Of a stretch of DNA of 64,000 bases, positions 23,600 through 35,806 are shown one piece after another. The notes beneath the pieces were generated by a model, which saw only the letters and a list, made by a program, of their open reading frames with translations, searched no databases and had not been told where the DNA came from. Source of the stretch: Ganoderma boninense (taxonomy: Eukaryota; Basidiomycota; Agaricomycetes; Polyporales; Polyporaceae); the NCBI GenBank assembly GCA_002900995.3, contig CM035307.1, positions 1,612,001 to 1,676,000 of the forward strand. Reading direction: 5' to 3'. Both the position numbers and the translations under genes were made by a program. Positions within the stretch are counted from its first letter, which is position 1. Every line of letters starts with the position of its first letter.

Positions 23600-26234
23600 C
23601 GCCGAAGCATGATGTCTCCTGCTGCCAGTGGAACTGCGGGAATGAGTTGACTAGATGCCCAGAACTGCTTCTCTTCCGGATACGCGAAATAGGGAAGCCG
23701 ATAAATTTGGGCGATAACCTTGTCAGCTTCTCTGCTCCCACGCGCAGAGCCATGGATCTGTTGCAGATGATGGTCCCCCTCGTCCTGTACACCCTGACCA
23801 CATCCTGCCAGCCCCCGGCGCCTCCACCCCACCCCCTCGTGCCCTCCTCCAGCCTCCTCCGCCCCCCGCCGAGCGGGCTCCTCGCAGTTGCAGCCCCCTC
23901 CCCGCCCGGCCAAGTGCCGCGATTGGAACAACGGCCGCCCCATGTGGCGGAGCGGCACGTCGTCCCACCACGAGCCCGACCCGGCGCACCGGCCAAGAAG
24001 CCTGTTGCTGCCCTCCGAGCCGTCGAAAGGCACACACAAGCGCCGAGATATATGGTTCCGGCGTGTGCACGATGTTGGTGGCACTGCGACACGTTCTCCC
24101 GTCCCCGCAGCTGCCTGCATTCACCAAGAACGAGGACATGCGCCTCAGGGTCCACCATCCGATTCATACCCTCTATGCGGACCGTGTCGAGGAGGCTGCG
24201 CCTCGCCTCAGACCCCACCGGCTCTGCGGGCCTTCCATGGAGATTTTGCGGTGGGTCGCGTCCGGACCAGATCCTGGACACTGACTCGAGTGCCGTGGGC
24301 TTGCCGCGGCAAGTCCAGCTAAGGGAAACAGGGCCCGGGAAAGCGGACATCTGGTCGTCAGAACACGTAACCGGGCGCGGCTTCTGCCTTCTGGTGGCAT
24401 TTGGACGAAAAAATGTCAGGCGTCTGCACCACACAAAACGGAGATTATTGCCAGCGCTGCTGCTTCTCTTCGTGCCGACTGCAGCCCTCAGCACCCAGCA
24501 CCGCCAGCCTAGACGGGCTATGCCGCGCACGAAACGAGAGGATGCCCGGTAAATGAACTGTGAATTGGACTTACCCACGGTGGAACCGTTGGGAACTGTC
24601 GGCGACCGCATCATATCTCCGCCCTTCCAGAATCCATGCCGGGGCTACCTCGTTGGCTTCGGCGAAATGTATAAGAAAAGCGACCAATTTCAAGAGGGAA
24701 CGTCTCACCGGCCGGTGACAGAAGGATTTCGCTGTTCATGACTTGCAGGGCAACCCCGAACGCTCATCATGCCCAACGGTCGGAACATTGGTCGGTGTCT
24801 GATATTGCGTCCTGGATCTGCTGACGTCTAACTATGAATGATAACAATAGGTAGCAGTGAACCTCGACAATGCGGTGAGATTTGCACGGAAAATGGCAGT
24901 ACTGCGGTTCGTTCCGACCGAAGATCGTCAGCCTGAAACAATTCTGGTTTGGATTCAAGGGCATCGTGGATGTGACCCACCAGTTTGTTTCTTCGGTGAC
25001 GAAACCATTTGAACCGCACGAGCTTTGGGGCTTGTAGAGTCGGGTGTACAGTGGAACCATGAGGTAACGAAGCATTCGATTGAATCGCGTGTATTGTATT
25101 CGGTCAGGCACCAAGCACTGCGACATGGACATAAAGGCGGGAACCGTGTCGAGCTTGATAGATAGACTTCCCAGCCCAAGTGAAGCGTAACAGACAGTGG
25201 ATTGTTGATGCAGAGCATGTCGAGCCTACGAGAGTTGGTCAATGACAAGGTCCTTATTCTCTCAGGCCTGCGGACATTGCAAGAGCAACATAAGCGCCCG
25301 AGGCATTGTGGCGGCGCGGGTGGCGCCACATTTCGACCATGTCCTCGACGCCGATCGTCTTGAAACTTGGAGCTCCGCGGCACTCTCCCGACGGATCTGC
25401 CTCTTCGCACTCCATCTCTGCCCTTCCTGCGACCCTCACATTCGCTTCGCCTCCTGTCCATCATCTCTCACCGCTTATGTCGCCCCCCACAGCATGCGTC
25501 GGCCACCACTGCATATCCGTTCGCTCAAGCAGTTCCGCCTCGCGGGTCCATCGGCTTCGAGTCGCCATACCTGTCTTCAGCAGGCAGGTGCCGCGCGACA
25601 TCATTATATGGGGCCCTGTTCTTCCTGTAGTCACCAAAGCGATGTTGCAAAAGTATTATCCCCTTTCGTGCCTTGGGGCATCCCAGTGCCAAGACCAGAT
25701 GTTAGTCAGAAACATGAAGTTTTGAAAAAGGCAGGTACGCCAGCTCGACTTCATCGGTTCATCGAATTTAACGGCTTTGCATGCATACGTTCGCGACAAC
25801 CGGTTAAGCGTTCCGAAGAGTGGAGCTCCCCATCGATGCATCACTGTGCTGCCGCTGGTCAAAACTTCGACCCCTACGTCATTGTCCGCCCTACCGACTC
25901 CTGCATTTGATGCGTGCTCGGCTTCTGATGACGACCACCGTCTGTTCTTGGTCTGTTCAACTCATTTTTGACCGGTTGACCACCTGCTCTTGGTCGGCTG
26001 GTTTTCGGAATCGCATATTGTTCATGCTCAACACCCCATCTCTTGGCCGCGCCGTACTGCATTGCGTCTCCCGCGGAGCGTTACAGCATCTGGCAGCACT
26101 CTGCACCCGTGACGTTGCGAGTGGAGTTCACGGGTTACGAGGGTGAAACTTTGTTGGAGCCATGTGATCCCGTAAGTCCTGGTCCATAGCGGCTTCAGCG
26201 GCCGGCCGGCTTCCCTGACACAAACTTCCCTGCC
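23600..26234. other. GC-rich region without a supported gene
   Basis: Long frames are open on both strands, notably 23647-24552 (+) and 23511-24614 (-). They overlap each other and contain low-complexity Pro/Gly/Arg/Ser. They show no domain or family pattern, as expected when high GC content removes stop codons. A further set of overlapping frames lies at 25242-25910. I cannot support a gene in this 2.6 kb; a lineage-specific one cannot be excluded. Confidence 0.45.
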
Positions 26235-26244
26235 ATTTATATAG
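26235..26244 (+). promoter_or_regulatory. TATA box of the sugar transporter gene
   Basis: The TTTATATAG stretch is about 100 bp upstream of the ATG at 26342. A pyrimidine-rich run directly before the ATG fits a fungal initiator region. Confidence 0.5.
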
Positions 26245-26341
26245 GACTTCACCAGGGATGGGGGCAACTCGCCTTTGTTCGTGTCCCAACGAGTGTTCTC
26301 AGGCACCCCCCCCATCACCTCTGCTCCCCCCATCTGCCACC

Positions 26342-28843
26342 ATGTCACGACCATCGAGCTCTCCCCGCGCCGCCGACAATGAAGACAAGCCGAAGAAGGC
26401 AGAAGCAAACATCGCGGTTCGCTCAAGATCACCGGACTTCGGGGCTGAGGTCGAAGCCGCGGCACCTCTACTGAGGGGCCCCATGCTGACAGCGGCGATT
26501 GCCTTCGTGGCCGGGACGGGATTCACATTATTCGGGTACGCCTTCTATACTCTGATCTTGCCAGCCTATCTCAACATCGCGCTTCAGCTACGATCAAGGG
26601 GTTATGTCCGCACTACTCACAGCGAAACAAGTTGGTCACCATCTTGTCAGCTGAGATGTCGTGGAGCTGTCAACTAACGCGCAACCATAGTTCGAGGATG
26701 TGTTCCCTCAGGTGGTAACAGGTGACGGCCAACCCTCAAACCACGCGACTCTGCAAAGTTTTATCGTTGCGATTTATGTGAGACTTCCGTCTACATGTTT
26801 ATCATCACGCGCACCTCACACTGTATTTATTTAGGAAATCGGCTGCCTCATCGGCGCCCTGTCAAATTTATGGGTGGGCGACTGGCTTGGGCGTCGCAGA
26901 ACCATCGTCCTGGGTGGCATTATCATGATCATCGGCGCCATACTCCAGACGTCGTCATACAGTTATACCCAGATGGTCGTGGCTCGTATCGTCACAGGAC
27001 TCGGAAACGGCTTGAACGTCAGTTTACCTGGCGCTTTGTTCATCTATCTTCAATGTCCTCATAAACCCTACTGTGTGCAGACCTCGACTGTTCCATCGTA
27101 CCATGCAGAGTGTTCGCCCGCCTCACGACGAGGCAGCCTGATCATGATCGAAGGAAGCTTAATAACGTTTGGTGTTATGATCTCGTGAGTCGGCTCGAAT
27201 TATAGCTTGCCACGAGCTTACCTGTCTTCCCTTAACCTTGTTACAGATACGTGAGTTGAGATCCTCGTTCTCTTCTTTTGGCATCTATTGAACACATGGC
27301 CGTCACTCTCTACAGTGGATAGACTTCGCCTTGTGCGTACAAATTTTTCTTATTAGGTGCTGTGGAAAATTTTCGCTTAACACCTTGCCAGCTTTTGGTT
27401 GTCCGGGTCTTCAGCACAATGGCGTGTGCCCATAGCGCTCCAGATAGTTCTTGCGCTAGTCATGATTGCTGGGATTTCTTTTGTAAGTGTATCTCAACGC
27501 CTGGGGCTGGCGCCTGAAGGGCCACTAACAATTTGCTATCCACTCCATCGGCGCAATAGCTACCTGAGTCACCCCGATGGCTGGCTAAGCACGGGCGCAA
27601 CGCTGAAGCACTGGCGGTCATCTCTGCACTGGACAACAAGGATCCTACGGACGAGGGTGTGCACCAAACCTTCCACGCTATCAAGGAGGCAGTCGCGACG
27701 GAGGCGCACCTCAGTGACGACGGCTCGCCATTGCGCGAAATCTTCACAGGAGGACGCTCCCAGAACTTCCGGCGTGCTTTCCTGGGCGTGGTCGTGCAAT
27801 GCTTCCAGCAGATCACCGGCATAAACCTGATTACCTACTACGCTGTGAGTGTCCTGTCTTCTGCTTCTCATGCCCCACGTTCCACATTCTTCGGCAGCCC
27901 CGCCTTCGCGAAGCCGCGGAACCACATATCAAACTTAACCAATCACTAACGACACATACCATGCATCCTACAGACGCTGCTGTTCGAGCGACTGGGTATC
28001 GACGATGTCAAGGCGCGGATCATCGCCGCTTGCAATGGGACCGAATACTTTTTGGCATCGCTGATCGCCATCTTCCTCATCGACCGCGTCGGTCGCCGGC
28101 CACTCATGCTGTTCGGCGCTGTCGGTCAGGCGATCACGATGGTGCTCCTCGCCGTGCTCGGCAGTATCGACAACTCCCATACACAAGTCGCCTCAGCGGT
28201 GCTTCTGTTCGTGTTCAACTCGTTCTTCGCGGTCGGATGGCTTGGTATGACCTGGCTCTACGTAAGTGCTTGCTCGCTCAGCGTTCTGTCTGTGTATTTT
28301 TTTGGTGGGAAGCTGACGGTGCTGGTGGTGTGCACAGCCCGCGGAGATCGTTGGGCTTCGTATCCGTGCCCCTGCCAACGCATTCAGCACGGCGTCCAAC
28401 TGGACGTTTAACTTCATGGTCGTCATGGTCACTGGGCCGTCGTTCAACAACATCAGCTGGGGAACCTACATCGGTGCGTCCAGAGTTGGCGAGCAGGTTG
28501 CCGACGATACCGGACTGACCGAGACCGTCAGTGTTTGCTTGTCTGAACGCATTCATCATACCCATCGTGTATTTCTTCTTCCCGGAGACCGCTGGCCGCT
28601 CGTTGGAAGGTATGATCGTTTCCGTGCTTCCTCCAGCTCCGCACGGCTGATTCACAAATGGTGATAGACATGGACGTCGTATTTGCTCTTGCCTATAACG
28701 AGGGTGTTTCTCCGGTACAGGTGTCACTGCGCAAGGATGTCCCTCCTGCTGGGTCTCCGGAGGCGGACGAGATATTGGGGATCACGAGCCGCGAGGCGAC
28801 TTCGTTCAAGGAGCAGTCTGGAGAGAAGTGGAAAAGCGGTTAA
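26342..28843 (+). CDS. MFS sugar transporter (sugar porter family)
   Basis: The ATG at 26342 opens a hydrophilic N-terminal tail, then twelve predicted membrane spans over about ten exons. Sugar-porter signatures are visible: GFTLFGYDQGVMSALLTAKQ in TM1, DWLGRRRT in loop 2-3, PESPRWLAKHGR after TM6, QQITGINLITYYA in TM7, DRVGRRPLML in loop 8-9, and FFPETAGRSLE after TM12. The PESPRWL and PETxGRSLE motifs place it with H+-coupled hexose/maltose permeases of the plasma membrane; the substrate cannot be assigned. Small exons (for example YWIDFA) had to be joined to preserve the motifs. No frame break seen. The stop TAA is at 28841. Confidence 0.9.
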
Positions 28844-29019
28844 ATAATGCCCCCTGCGTGGCAGAATGGGAACGAATGTATCTTTAGTTGTTTGCCATGT
28901 ACTCACACATACATATATATCCGTACACGTACAATGTACATCCCTTCGCGACCCGATCATCATCGATACTTTGCCGTCGCCACTTGTCGACGGGACCCAG
29001 GGACTGCCACCCGCCACCG

Positions 29020-29046
29020 ACGCGTTGTCGGAGATTGAAAACGCGT
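29020..29046. promoter_or_regulatory. Two MluI cell-cycle boxes (ACGCGT) upstream of CDT1
   Basis: ACGCGT occurs at 29020-29025 and 29041-29046, with a related AACGCG at 29065-29070. All lie within about 125 bp of the CDT1 ATG. In yeasts this element binds MBF, which drives G1/S genes; in fission yeast cdt1 itself is such a gene. The role here is inferred. Confidence 0.55.
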
Positions 29047-29143
29047 CCAATGGGCGCCTGTCAAAACGCGCTTAAGCGTCTATGTTGGACTTGGCCGACG
29101 CGCTCTTGTCGCTGTCTTGCTCCTCCCACTGCACACACATACT

Positions 29144-31287
29144 ATGTCTGATCTCTACACTGCCCTCCGTGTCTCTCCCAAAAAGAAGCGCACGCTCCCC
29201 ACATCTGACGACGAGGATGTCCTCACTCCAAAACGACTTCGGCGAGATAGTATCCTGTCCGTGATCGCTTACCTTGTGAACCTGGACGTCTGAACTTACT
29301 CTTATCCCCAGACCACCCACGCCATCCACCATATCACGTCGAAATTTGAAGGCGGATGCAGAGACAGACCCTGACAGACTACCTGATCACCTTTCCCGTC
29401 TATACAAGATCCAAACTGCTCTCCAGCATGCCCTATCCCATGCTCTGGCAACTTGTGCCGTCTCACCTTCCGAAGAAACGGGCATCGTCCGTAACGTGCT
29501 CAACCACATGTCTCTGGGCGCATACACCGGCTTCACATCCAACATCAACATTGACGACTTGAAGCGTCTCTGTTGGGTATGGGAATGGGATGGGAGGACG
29601 CTTCTGTCCGAGGCTTCTACGAGTGCCGGCAAGGGCAAGGCCAAGGAGGATGCAGAGGAAAACCCCTTCCTGGACGATGCAACGCCCGCCGCTCAACCTC
29701 CCCCGAAGGACTGGACACGAGGTGCAATGGGCATTGTGATCAGCCAGGCGACCCATCACCAGAAGTCCACCGCGAGCAGGGTCCCAGTCTATGGGATCGG
29801 CATCGAGGTCGAAATGGATATCGACAAGGACATGAAGGGCGGCATGGCTGCGGTAGCGCGCTGGACTGGTGAGAAGGAGACCAGGCGGAAAGCAGTTCTG
29901 ACCAAGCTGCGGCAGTGGGTCAAGGTAAGCACCTCACCGCTGATTGGCAGGTCGCTACTCACCTGAGTTCATTCAAGCTTCACGAGAAGGAGGACCCTAT
30001 CCCCCCGATCCCAACTGCTGACCTCCCTTCCCTGCCTCCAGCCCAGAAGCCATCAAACCTGACTCGTCTTCTGGCCTCCTCATCTCCCAAGTCACCGTCC
30101 GCCTCATCAATTCTTGCAGCCCCGCAACCACCTGGTTCGCCCACGCGGTCCACGACTCGATCACCCTCGAAGTCCCCTACCAAGAAAGATCGCGACTTCG
30201 CCATCCCGTTCCCAGCCACGCCTTCTAGCAGGCTGGGGACCCCTACCACGAACCGTATCTTCAAGACGCCTTCCGCGGACCGTATTTTCAAAACACCAAC
30301 TGCAGATCGCATCTTTAAGACTCCATCTACGAACCGAATACTCTTCCCGAAGACGCCCTCATCGCGGCATTCGGTAGCGAGCGGCGGGGACCCTAGCACG
30401 CCCACGAGCGCGCGCACACCTTCGCTTTCTGGGTACGACACGCCTACCGACTCCGACAAGTCCGTCCCTTCGACGCCTGTGCACCAGCGGGGTCCAGATG
30501 CAAGCACTGTCCCACAGACACCCACAAGCTCACGCCGCCAAGCCCTGTACGAGCGCGTTCGGCAGCGATCTCTCCAAAATACGCCCACGAAAGCTAACCC
30601 AACGGGCGCGCCCTTGTCCAAGGATGAGCTCCTCAGGCTCGGTCAGGAAGAAATGCGCCGGCGCCTGCTCCTCGGGAGATTGTCTGGCATCGCGGAGAGT
30701 GTCTGGATGTTCGTACCCCGTTCTTTCTGCTGCCGTCATCCTTTCGCCCCTTCGCGTGTAGCGTGGGCGTGTGGTCTGCGAATCAAACGCTGACCTCTGC
30801 GTGTGTGTGCCACAGGTACTTCTCAAACCCCGCCGGTGGCGCCACCACCGCCCCCACTGCCCGCAAACGCCGCGCGCTGCCTGCAGCTGAGGTTGCCGCC
30901 GCGGTCGTCAAGTCGTCGCCGGTGCCGCTCTCAGTCGCCGAGGCGCAGGAGTCGCTCGGCATGCTCACGAAGATGTGTCCCTTCTTCCTGCGCGAGCTCA
31001 ACGTCTCCGGGGAGGAGTGGCTCGAGATGCCTGCGCCGGCCGAGCCAGAGAGCGATGCTGCTGCTTCTGGTTCGAGTTCGGGTGTGAATGTGTCCATGAG
31101 TCCTCGGAAAGGCGGGAAAGGGAAGGTCCCTGGCTCCGCGCCCAGTAGTCCTTCGAAGGTGAAGACTAAGGACGAGAGCTTGGCGAACTTCCTGACGCGC
31201 AGTCCGAGACAGGTGAGGGCCCAGGGTGGAGGATTGCGCGAGGTGCGGGAGCGCATCCGCAGAGAACTCGAGTCTACGGTGGACTGA
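29144..31287 (+). CDS. CDT1: DNA replication licensing factor Cdt1
   Basis: Four exons start at the ATG at 29144 and end at TGA 31287. The N-terminus is basic with KKKR and PKRLRR signals. Residues from about 60 to 200 form the geminin-binding-like/MCM-loading domain ([43 protein letters not shown]). A Ser/Pro-rich linker with many SP/TP sites follows, including a tandem RIFKTP repeat. The C-terminal winged-helix region has [16 protein letters not shown] and ends in a basic helix ([12 protein letters not shown]). Cdt1 works with ORC and Cdc6 to load the MCM2-7 helicase in G1. The SP/TP-rich linker suggests CDK phosphorylation. Introns were placed at GTCCGT, GTAAGC and GTTCGT donors, all restoring frame. 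Confidence 0.85.
30247..30351 (+). repeat. In-frame tandem RIFKTP repeat within CDT1
   Basis: Three copies of a roughly 30-nt unit encode RIFKTP followed by S/T and A/T plus D/N. A degenerate fourth copy reads RILFPKTP. Each copy provides a TP phosphorylation site. Confidence 0.7.
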
Positions 31288-31652
31288 GTGCCACACCGTC
31301 GTTACTGCTTTCTCACATTTTTATTGTTGCTTTATTTGTTTGCCCATCATGCTTATCGTCCGGACGACGAACAGTGCAGCTAGAGCTTCAGATGTTTCTC
31401 GGACCACTGATCATGATTTTTTGACGATGTTAACGCTCTTGATGATGTCGAAGTATAATGTCGACGCTCTTGCCGTGAGTTCTGTATATCTAGTTTTGTA
31501 TACCTTATTGCTAGCATTTTGTCGCTTTGTCGAGTCAACACGCTGAATGGAAGAAGCCATATTTCTCGATGCAGTCATCGTCATCAGGTATCGAACACGA
31601 ACACACAGGATATCCCTACTACCCAGCTCGCAATAGTCCGCAGCAGAAGTAC
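31288..31652. other. Convergent 3' flanks of CDT1 and the oxidoreductase gene
   Basis: AT-rich downstream DNA shared by two convergent genes. No further gene seen. Confidence 0.4.
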
Positions 31653-33464
31653 TCAGACCTTACAGCACGTCGCCATACTAACATCCACCACAGTACCCTC
31701 CAAGCGCGCTTTCTCCGCCGCAAACACCGCAACATGGCTCCTCAAAGCGTCCGTCACGTCCGTGCCGAGCACCGACTGGTCCTTCATCCGCACTGCCTCG
31801 ATAAACGTCCGGATGAGGCCGACATCGCCACCGCCGTGATGACCCGCCTTCGGGCTTGGGCGCGTGGTGCGTGGACTTGCGCGTGCGGAAGTCGGTGACG
31901 GTGAACGACTCCATGTCGCCGACGATCTCCCCAAACGCGAAGTGGATGCGTGTCTGGCGCTCGCAGATGAGCTTCGTGTGCGCGATCATCGTGAAGGATG
32001 CGGTTGCGCCCGTCGAGAACTCGACGTTGACGATCTGCAGTGCGGTGCGCGCAGCCGTGGTGGTTTAATTGCGAACGAGGCGTAGCGTTTGCGGCGGGGG
32101 TAAGACGGAGATGCGGGAATGAATGAATAGAGATGGCATCGAAAATGAGAGAGGGGACTGGTCAGGGGCGGAACGCGGCTGCAGCGCGGTGGAGGGCAGG
32201 CAGGATGCACGCACCTGGTTGTCGCAGACGTCGTTGTCGCACTCGTAGGCACATCGCCCGTACGGCCCGGTCTTGAGCGCAGCGGTGACGTTCTCGATGT
32301 CGGGGATGCCGTCAACGAGGACAGAGGCTGGCCAGCCCTCAGGGCGCAGCGTTGCAGGATCGAGATACACTGAATTGTTTGGCAAACAAGGAGAGAGACG
32401 TCAGACCTCTAGACATGGGTGTGGAACGGTGCTCGGTCCGGAGGAATATGCCCCGCTCACCCTTCTTCGCGCTATATGCGCAGTCCCGTTCGTGTGGACA
32501 GTCGAGGCATCGTGTCGCATCGCCAGCTTCCTTGGGTTTCTGGTCTTTGCGGAAATGCTGCAACGAACCGAACGACGATACTCGGGCGACTGTGCCAGGG
32601 AAAAGCCAGTGACACAGGATATCCAAATCGCTGGTTGGGATGGCAAGCGCATGTCAGAAGCTTGTCAAGCATAGGTGACAGACATCACACAGGCGGTAGA
32701 GCGGTGCACAAGATTTGACGTACTGGCAGCTCTTGGTCATCAGCGAGAACGCAGAGTCCTTCTCTCGGGCCCAGTTCCCGCGCACATACGAGTGCGCGAA
32801 GTGGTAGAATCCAACCGGTTCGATGTGTACGATGTTGATGAGCTGACCCAGGGTTCCGGAACGAATGACCTCAGTCAAGGCCTTGGTATACGGAGAATAG
32901 CGGAGAACTAGAAGAATTAATATGAATATAGATGCCAAGGTTTGAGGGATGTATGCGTGAGGCACTGACCATGGCCCATTCCGAAGATAATCCCAGCCTT
33001 CTTCACGGCGGCCTCCATCCTGAAGCAGGCCTCGAGGTTGGTGGACATAGGTTTTTCACACAGGATATGGTAACCCTGTTCTGCAAAGGCAATTGTCACT
33101 TCCTCGTGCATGAAGTCCTGGACCGTCACGAGGACAGCATCGGCAAGTCGTTTCCCAACGGTCTGGATGGTTTCAGCGGATGCCTTGAGAAGATCCTTGT
33201 AATCCTCGAACACGAGCGTTTTGTCCACAAAGTGGGCCTCCTCCATGAGCTTGCGGGTCACAGGGCGAGGCTCAGCAATCGCGATGACCTTGCACTTAGT
33301 CGGCTCGGCGATAGCATAGCTGGCGTATGTCTGTGTCCAATTAACCCACTGAGTATGGGGATGTCCTGACTATAGAGTAGGACAGTACGCACCCTGCCAC
33401 GGTTTCCGCAGCCGATAACGGCAATGGTGATGGGTTCGAAGGCATCCCCCAAATCGTGCGGCAT
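31653..33464 (-). CDS. GFO/IDH/MocA-type NAD(P)-dependent oxidoreductase
   Basis: The ATG at 33464 is followed by a Rossmann fold with the dinucleotide motif IAVIGCGNRGR. Later come TVQDFMHEEVTIAFAEQGYH and the family hallmark CEKPMS, whose lysine sits in the active site. The C-terminal alpha/beta domain has HIEPVGFYHFAHSYVRGNW, CHDIDILCHWLF and HHGGGDVGLIRTF. These enzymes oxidise or reduce sugars and related polyols with NAD(P); the substrate is unknown. A Cys-rich insert (CLDCPHERDCAYSAKK) is striking and could be structural or metal-binding. At least five introns, all in frame. The predicted end (SMATCCKV) is less certain than the rest. Confidence 0.85.
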
Positions 33465-34519
33465 GGCGATTCGTGTTCAGGAGGTGAGAAGCTGAGGCTC
33501 CGGGGAGCCTCAAAGAACGTCGCCATGCGCCTTTAATATTATTGACGGCCGGGAGAGGCATCGCGGCCCGACCACGAGATTGGTGTTGGAGTCGAGTCGG
33601 CTGCTCTATCTCTACTCCCTGGAGAACCGCAGGTGCCGAGGGGATGTTTTGGCCGCAGTATCGGCACACACGAGTGCCTGATGTGGCTGATCGGTGTGGC
33701 CTCGAGGAGGAATTGCATATCAACTGACGGCCTCCGTTTGGCTTTGTGGTCCTGGAGGGTGAGCATGTGTGCGGCGCCCACGCGTTCTCCAATCAATATT
33801 GTTGTCGAAGCTCCGCGGCCGAAGGCATCCCAAGTCGTCCTCGACGAGATCTATGAGTTGCAGTGTGGAATAGAAGTCGATTACAGCAGTGTCGCGTAGG
33901 AGAATGGTGTAGACGTCCTTGAGACGTCCTACTTAGAGATCGCAGAGAACATATGGCTATCACCGCGGTCGTCGCTGCAAGTCCAGTCGATCACAAGCGA
34001 CTCGCGTGAACGAGCGCGCTGCACGACGTTTGGCGTCTCAGTGCTGGTCGGCAGCGCATGCCTCGCCTCATCCCTCGACTGCTACGAAACCTCCAGCATG
34101 CCCGCACACGCCCTATAAAGCTGCCTCTACGACCAGTAGGGAGATCAGCGTCGAAGAGGACAGGTCCATTCGCGACTTTACGCGTCCGCGAGAGGTGGAC
34201 ATCTCACCCGCTGGCCGCACTCAATCCATCCTCTTAGACTGAAGGTCCCTCCGACTCATCTACAGACACGCGCGCTATCAGCGCGAAAAGACTCTGGCCC
34301 CGGAAGTTCGTGTCTCTCGTGCAAGATGGATCACAAAGCAGAGGAGCGGACGCGCTCCTCCAGGAGTAGTGCCGAAGGAAATGTCTCGAGAGGAGAGGTC
34401 ATTCCATGCTAATCCTTACCGTACGTTTTATTGCTGTTGATTCACTTGCGTATGGTTTTGACGAGCATGACAGTGCGGATGCTAGCTAGTCCCCTGCGGC
34501 AATGCTACGAGAGTGGATG
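33465..34519. other. Intergenic upstream of the oxidoreductase gene
   Basis: Contains the promoter of the minus-strand oxidoreductase. Overlapping short frames show no domain. No gene supported. Confidence 0.4.
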
Positions 34520-35680
34520 GACATTACCTCGAGGTACCCTCTAAACTCATATTTTGATGACCTTGCATCATCCTGAGCCAACCTCTGTAGATCTCATGAT
34601 TAGGATGGCTCCTGCGATCATTCCTGGAAACACCAAAACAATATTTCTTCCAAACGGAATTGAGCACCTCGCGTTTCGCCGTTTCAGAGGAGGGAAGTCC
34701 AGATACCTGCTGTGCTGGAAACCTGTCCTTGAACACGCATTCGAAACACGTACGTCCCTACCCTTTTCTCCCCACCATGGGACCAAATCCCCATACATCT
34801 TTCTCGCAGGATCATACAGACGCTTCAGGCCCGAAAACTCTTCCGAAATCACGATGCACCCCTTGGTCGTCGAGCAAGTCAGCCATGCTCTTCGCGTCCG
34901 TGTTCTTCACGAGTTGCAGCTCCTGGCAAGGCAGCTACGACGCACGCAACAACCCACGATTCCCCCCTTGGTCAGGCGATTAACGCGCCAGGAGTGGAGC
35001 GAGATCAGGTCGAGCGGTGTAGTGCCATTCAAGAACGCTGTCGCTGTCCTGATTGTACCCCCTCCCAACCGAGATCCGGAGACGAAACAGCGGCCCGTGC
35101 CAAACTACTCTTCGATCCCAGTTGAGGGTGACCGCTGTGACTCAACACCACATCCCGTCTGCCAAATGTGTCCTACCGCACAGCAGGAAGACTGGGAATT
35201 CGTGGACGAGCAGCGTGTGTCTCCCTCCGAGACGGATACCAGTCTACAATGGCGTCCCGCTTTTTCCTTCCAGAACACAACGGGCCGCATTGTGTGCAGC
35301 CCTCGCAGAAGTCCTGAGGGCAGAAGGCTTGGCTAGGTTGCGACACGGGACCGGGCATGCCCAAGTGGCCGTAGAACGTTCTGAGAATAACGAGGAAGAT
35401 ACACGTCGGGCCAAAGGAGATCAGAAGGCAAGTCACGCCATTCTCATCTGCTCGGATGAGAACACTCTCTTTCGAGGCGACACTGTTCCCTTGGCCATTG
35501 CACTTTGGAGGATACGGATATGGGAGCAGGGACTCGAAGATGATGACCAGCGCCACGAACAAGACAACACTCCTGGCTGGCTAGGAACCACCTTATCGGC
35601 CCCGCGAACACCATCTCCACCTCGGGACCAGGACGATACTCAGGATTATACTCAATAATACTACGCCTCTTCATACTCAC
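34520..35680 (-). pseudogene. Possible degenerate membrane-protein gene
   Basis: The minus frame opening MSMKRRSIIEYNPEYRPGP reads well to about 35570. It then appears to change frame by one base into a hydrophobic segment (LFVALVIIFESLLPYPYPP). A second hydrophobic segment (TCLLISFGPTCIFLVIL) follows after about 40 residues. Downstream, open pieces in different frames (ELQLVKNTDAKSMADLLDD; GLKRLYDPARKMYGDLVPWW) look protein-like. I could not join them with normal introns. I do not recognise the family. It could be a gene damaged by indels, a pseudogene, or a model with unusual splicing. Confidence 0.3.
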
Positions 35681-35806
35681 ATGTCTGGCTCAGCATCTTG
35701 CACGCACATCAACTGCTTAGAGTACTTTCCTACCAATACATTACCGATCGCTCGGTGTAATCGTCCCGTAATACATCGAACAGACTCATGCTCACAAGTC
35801 CAACCT

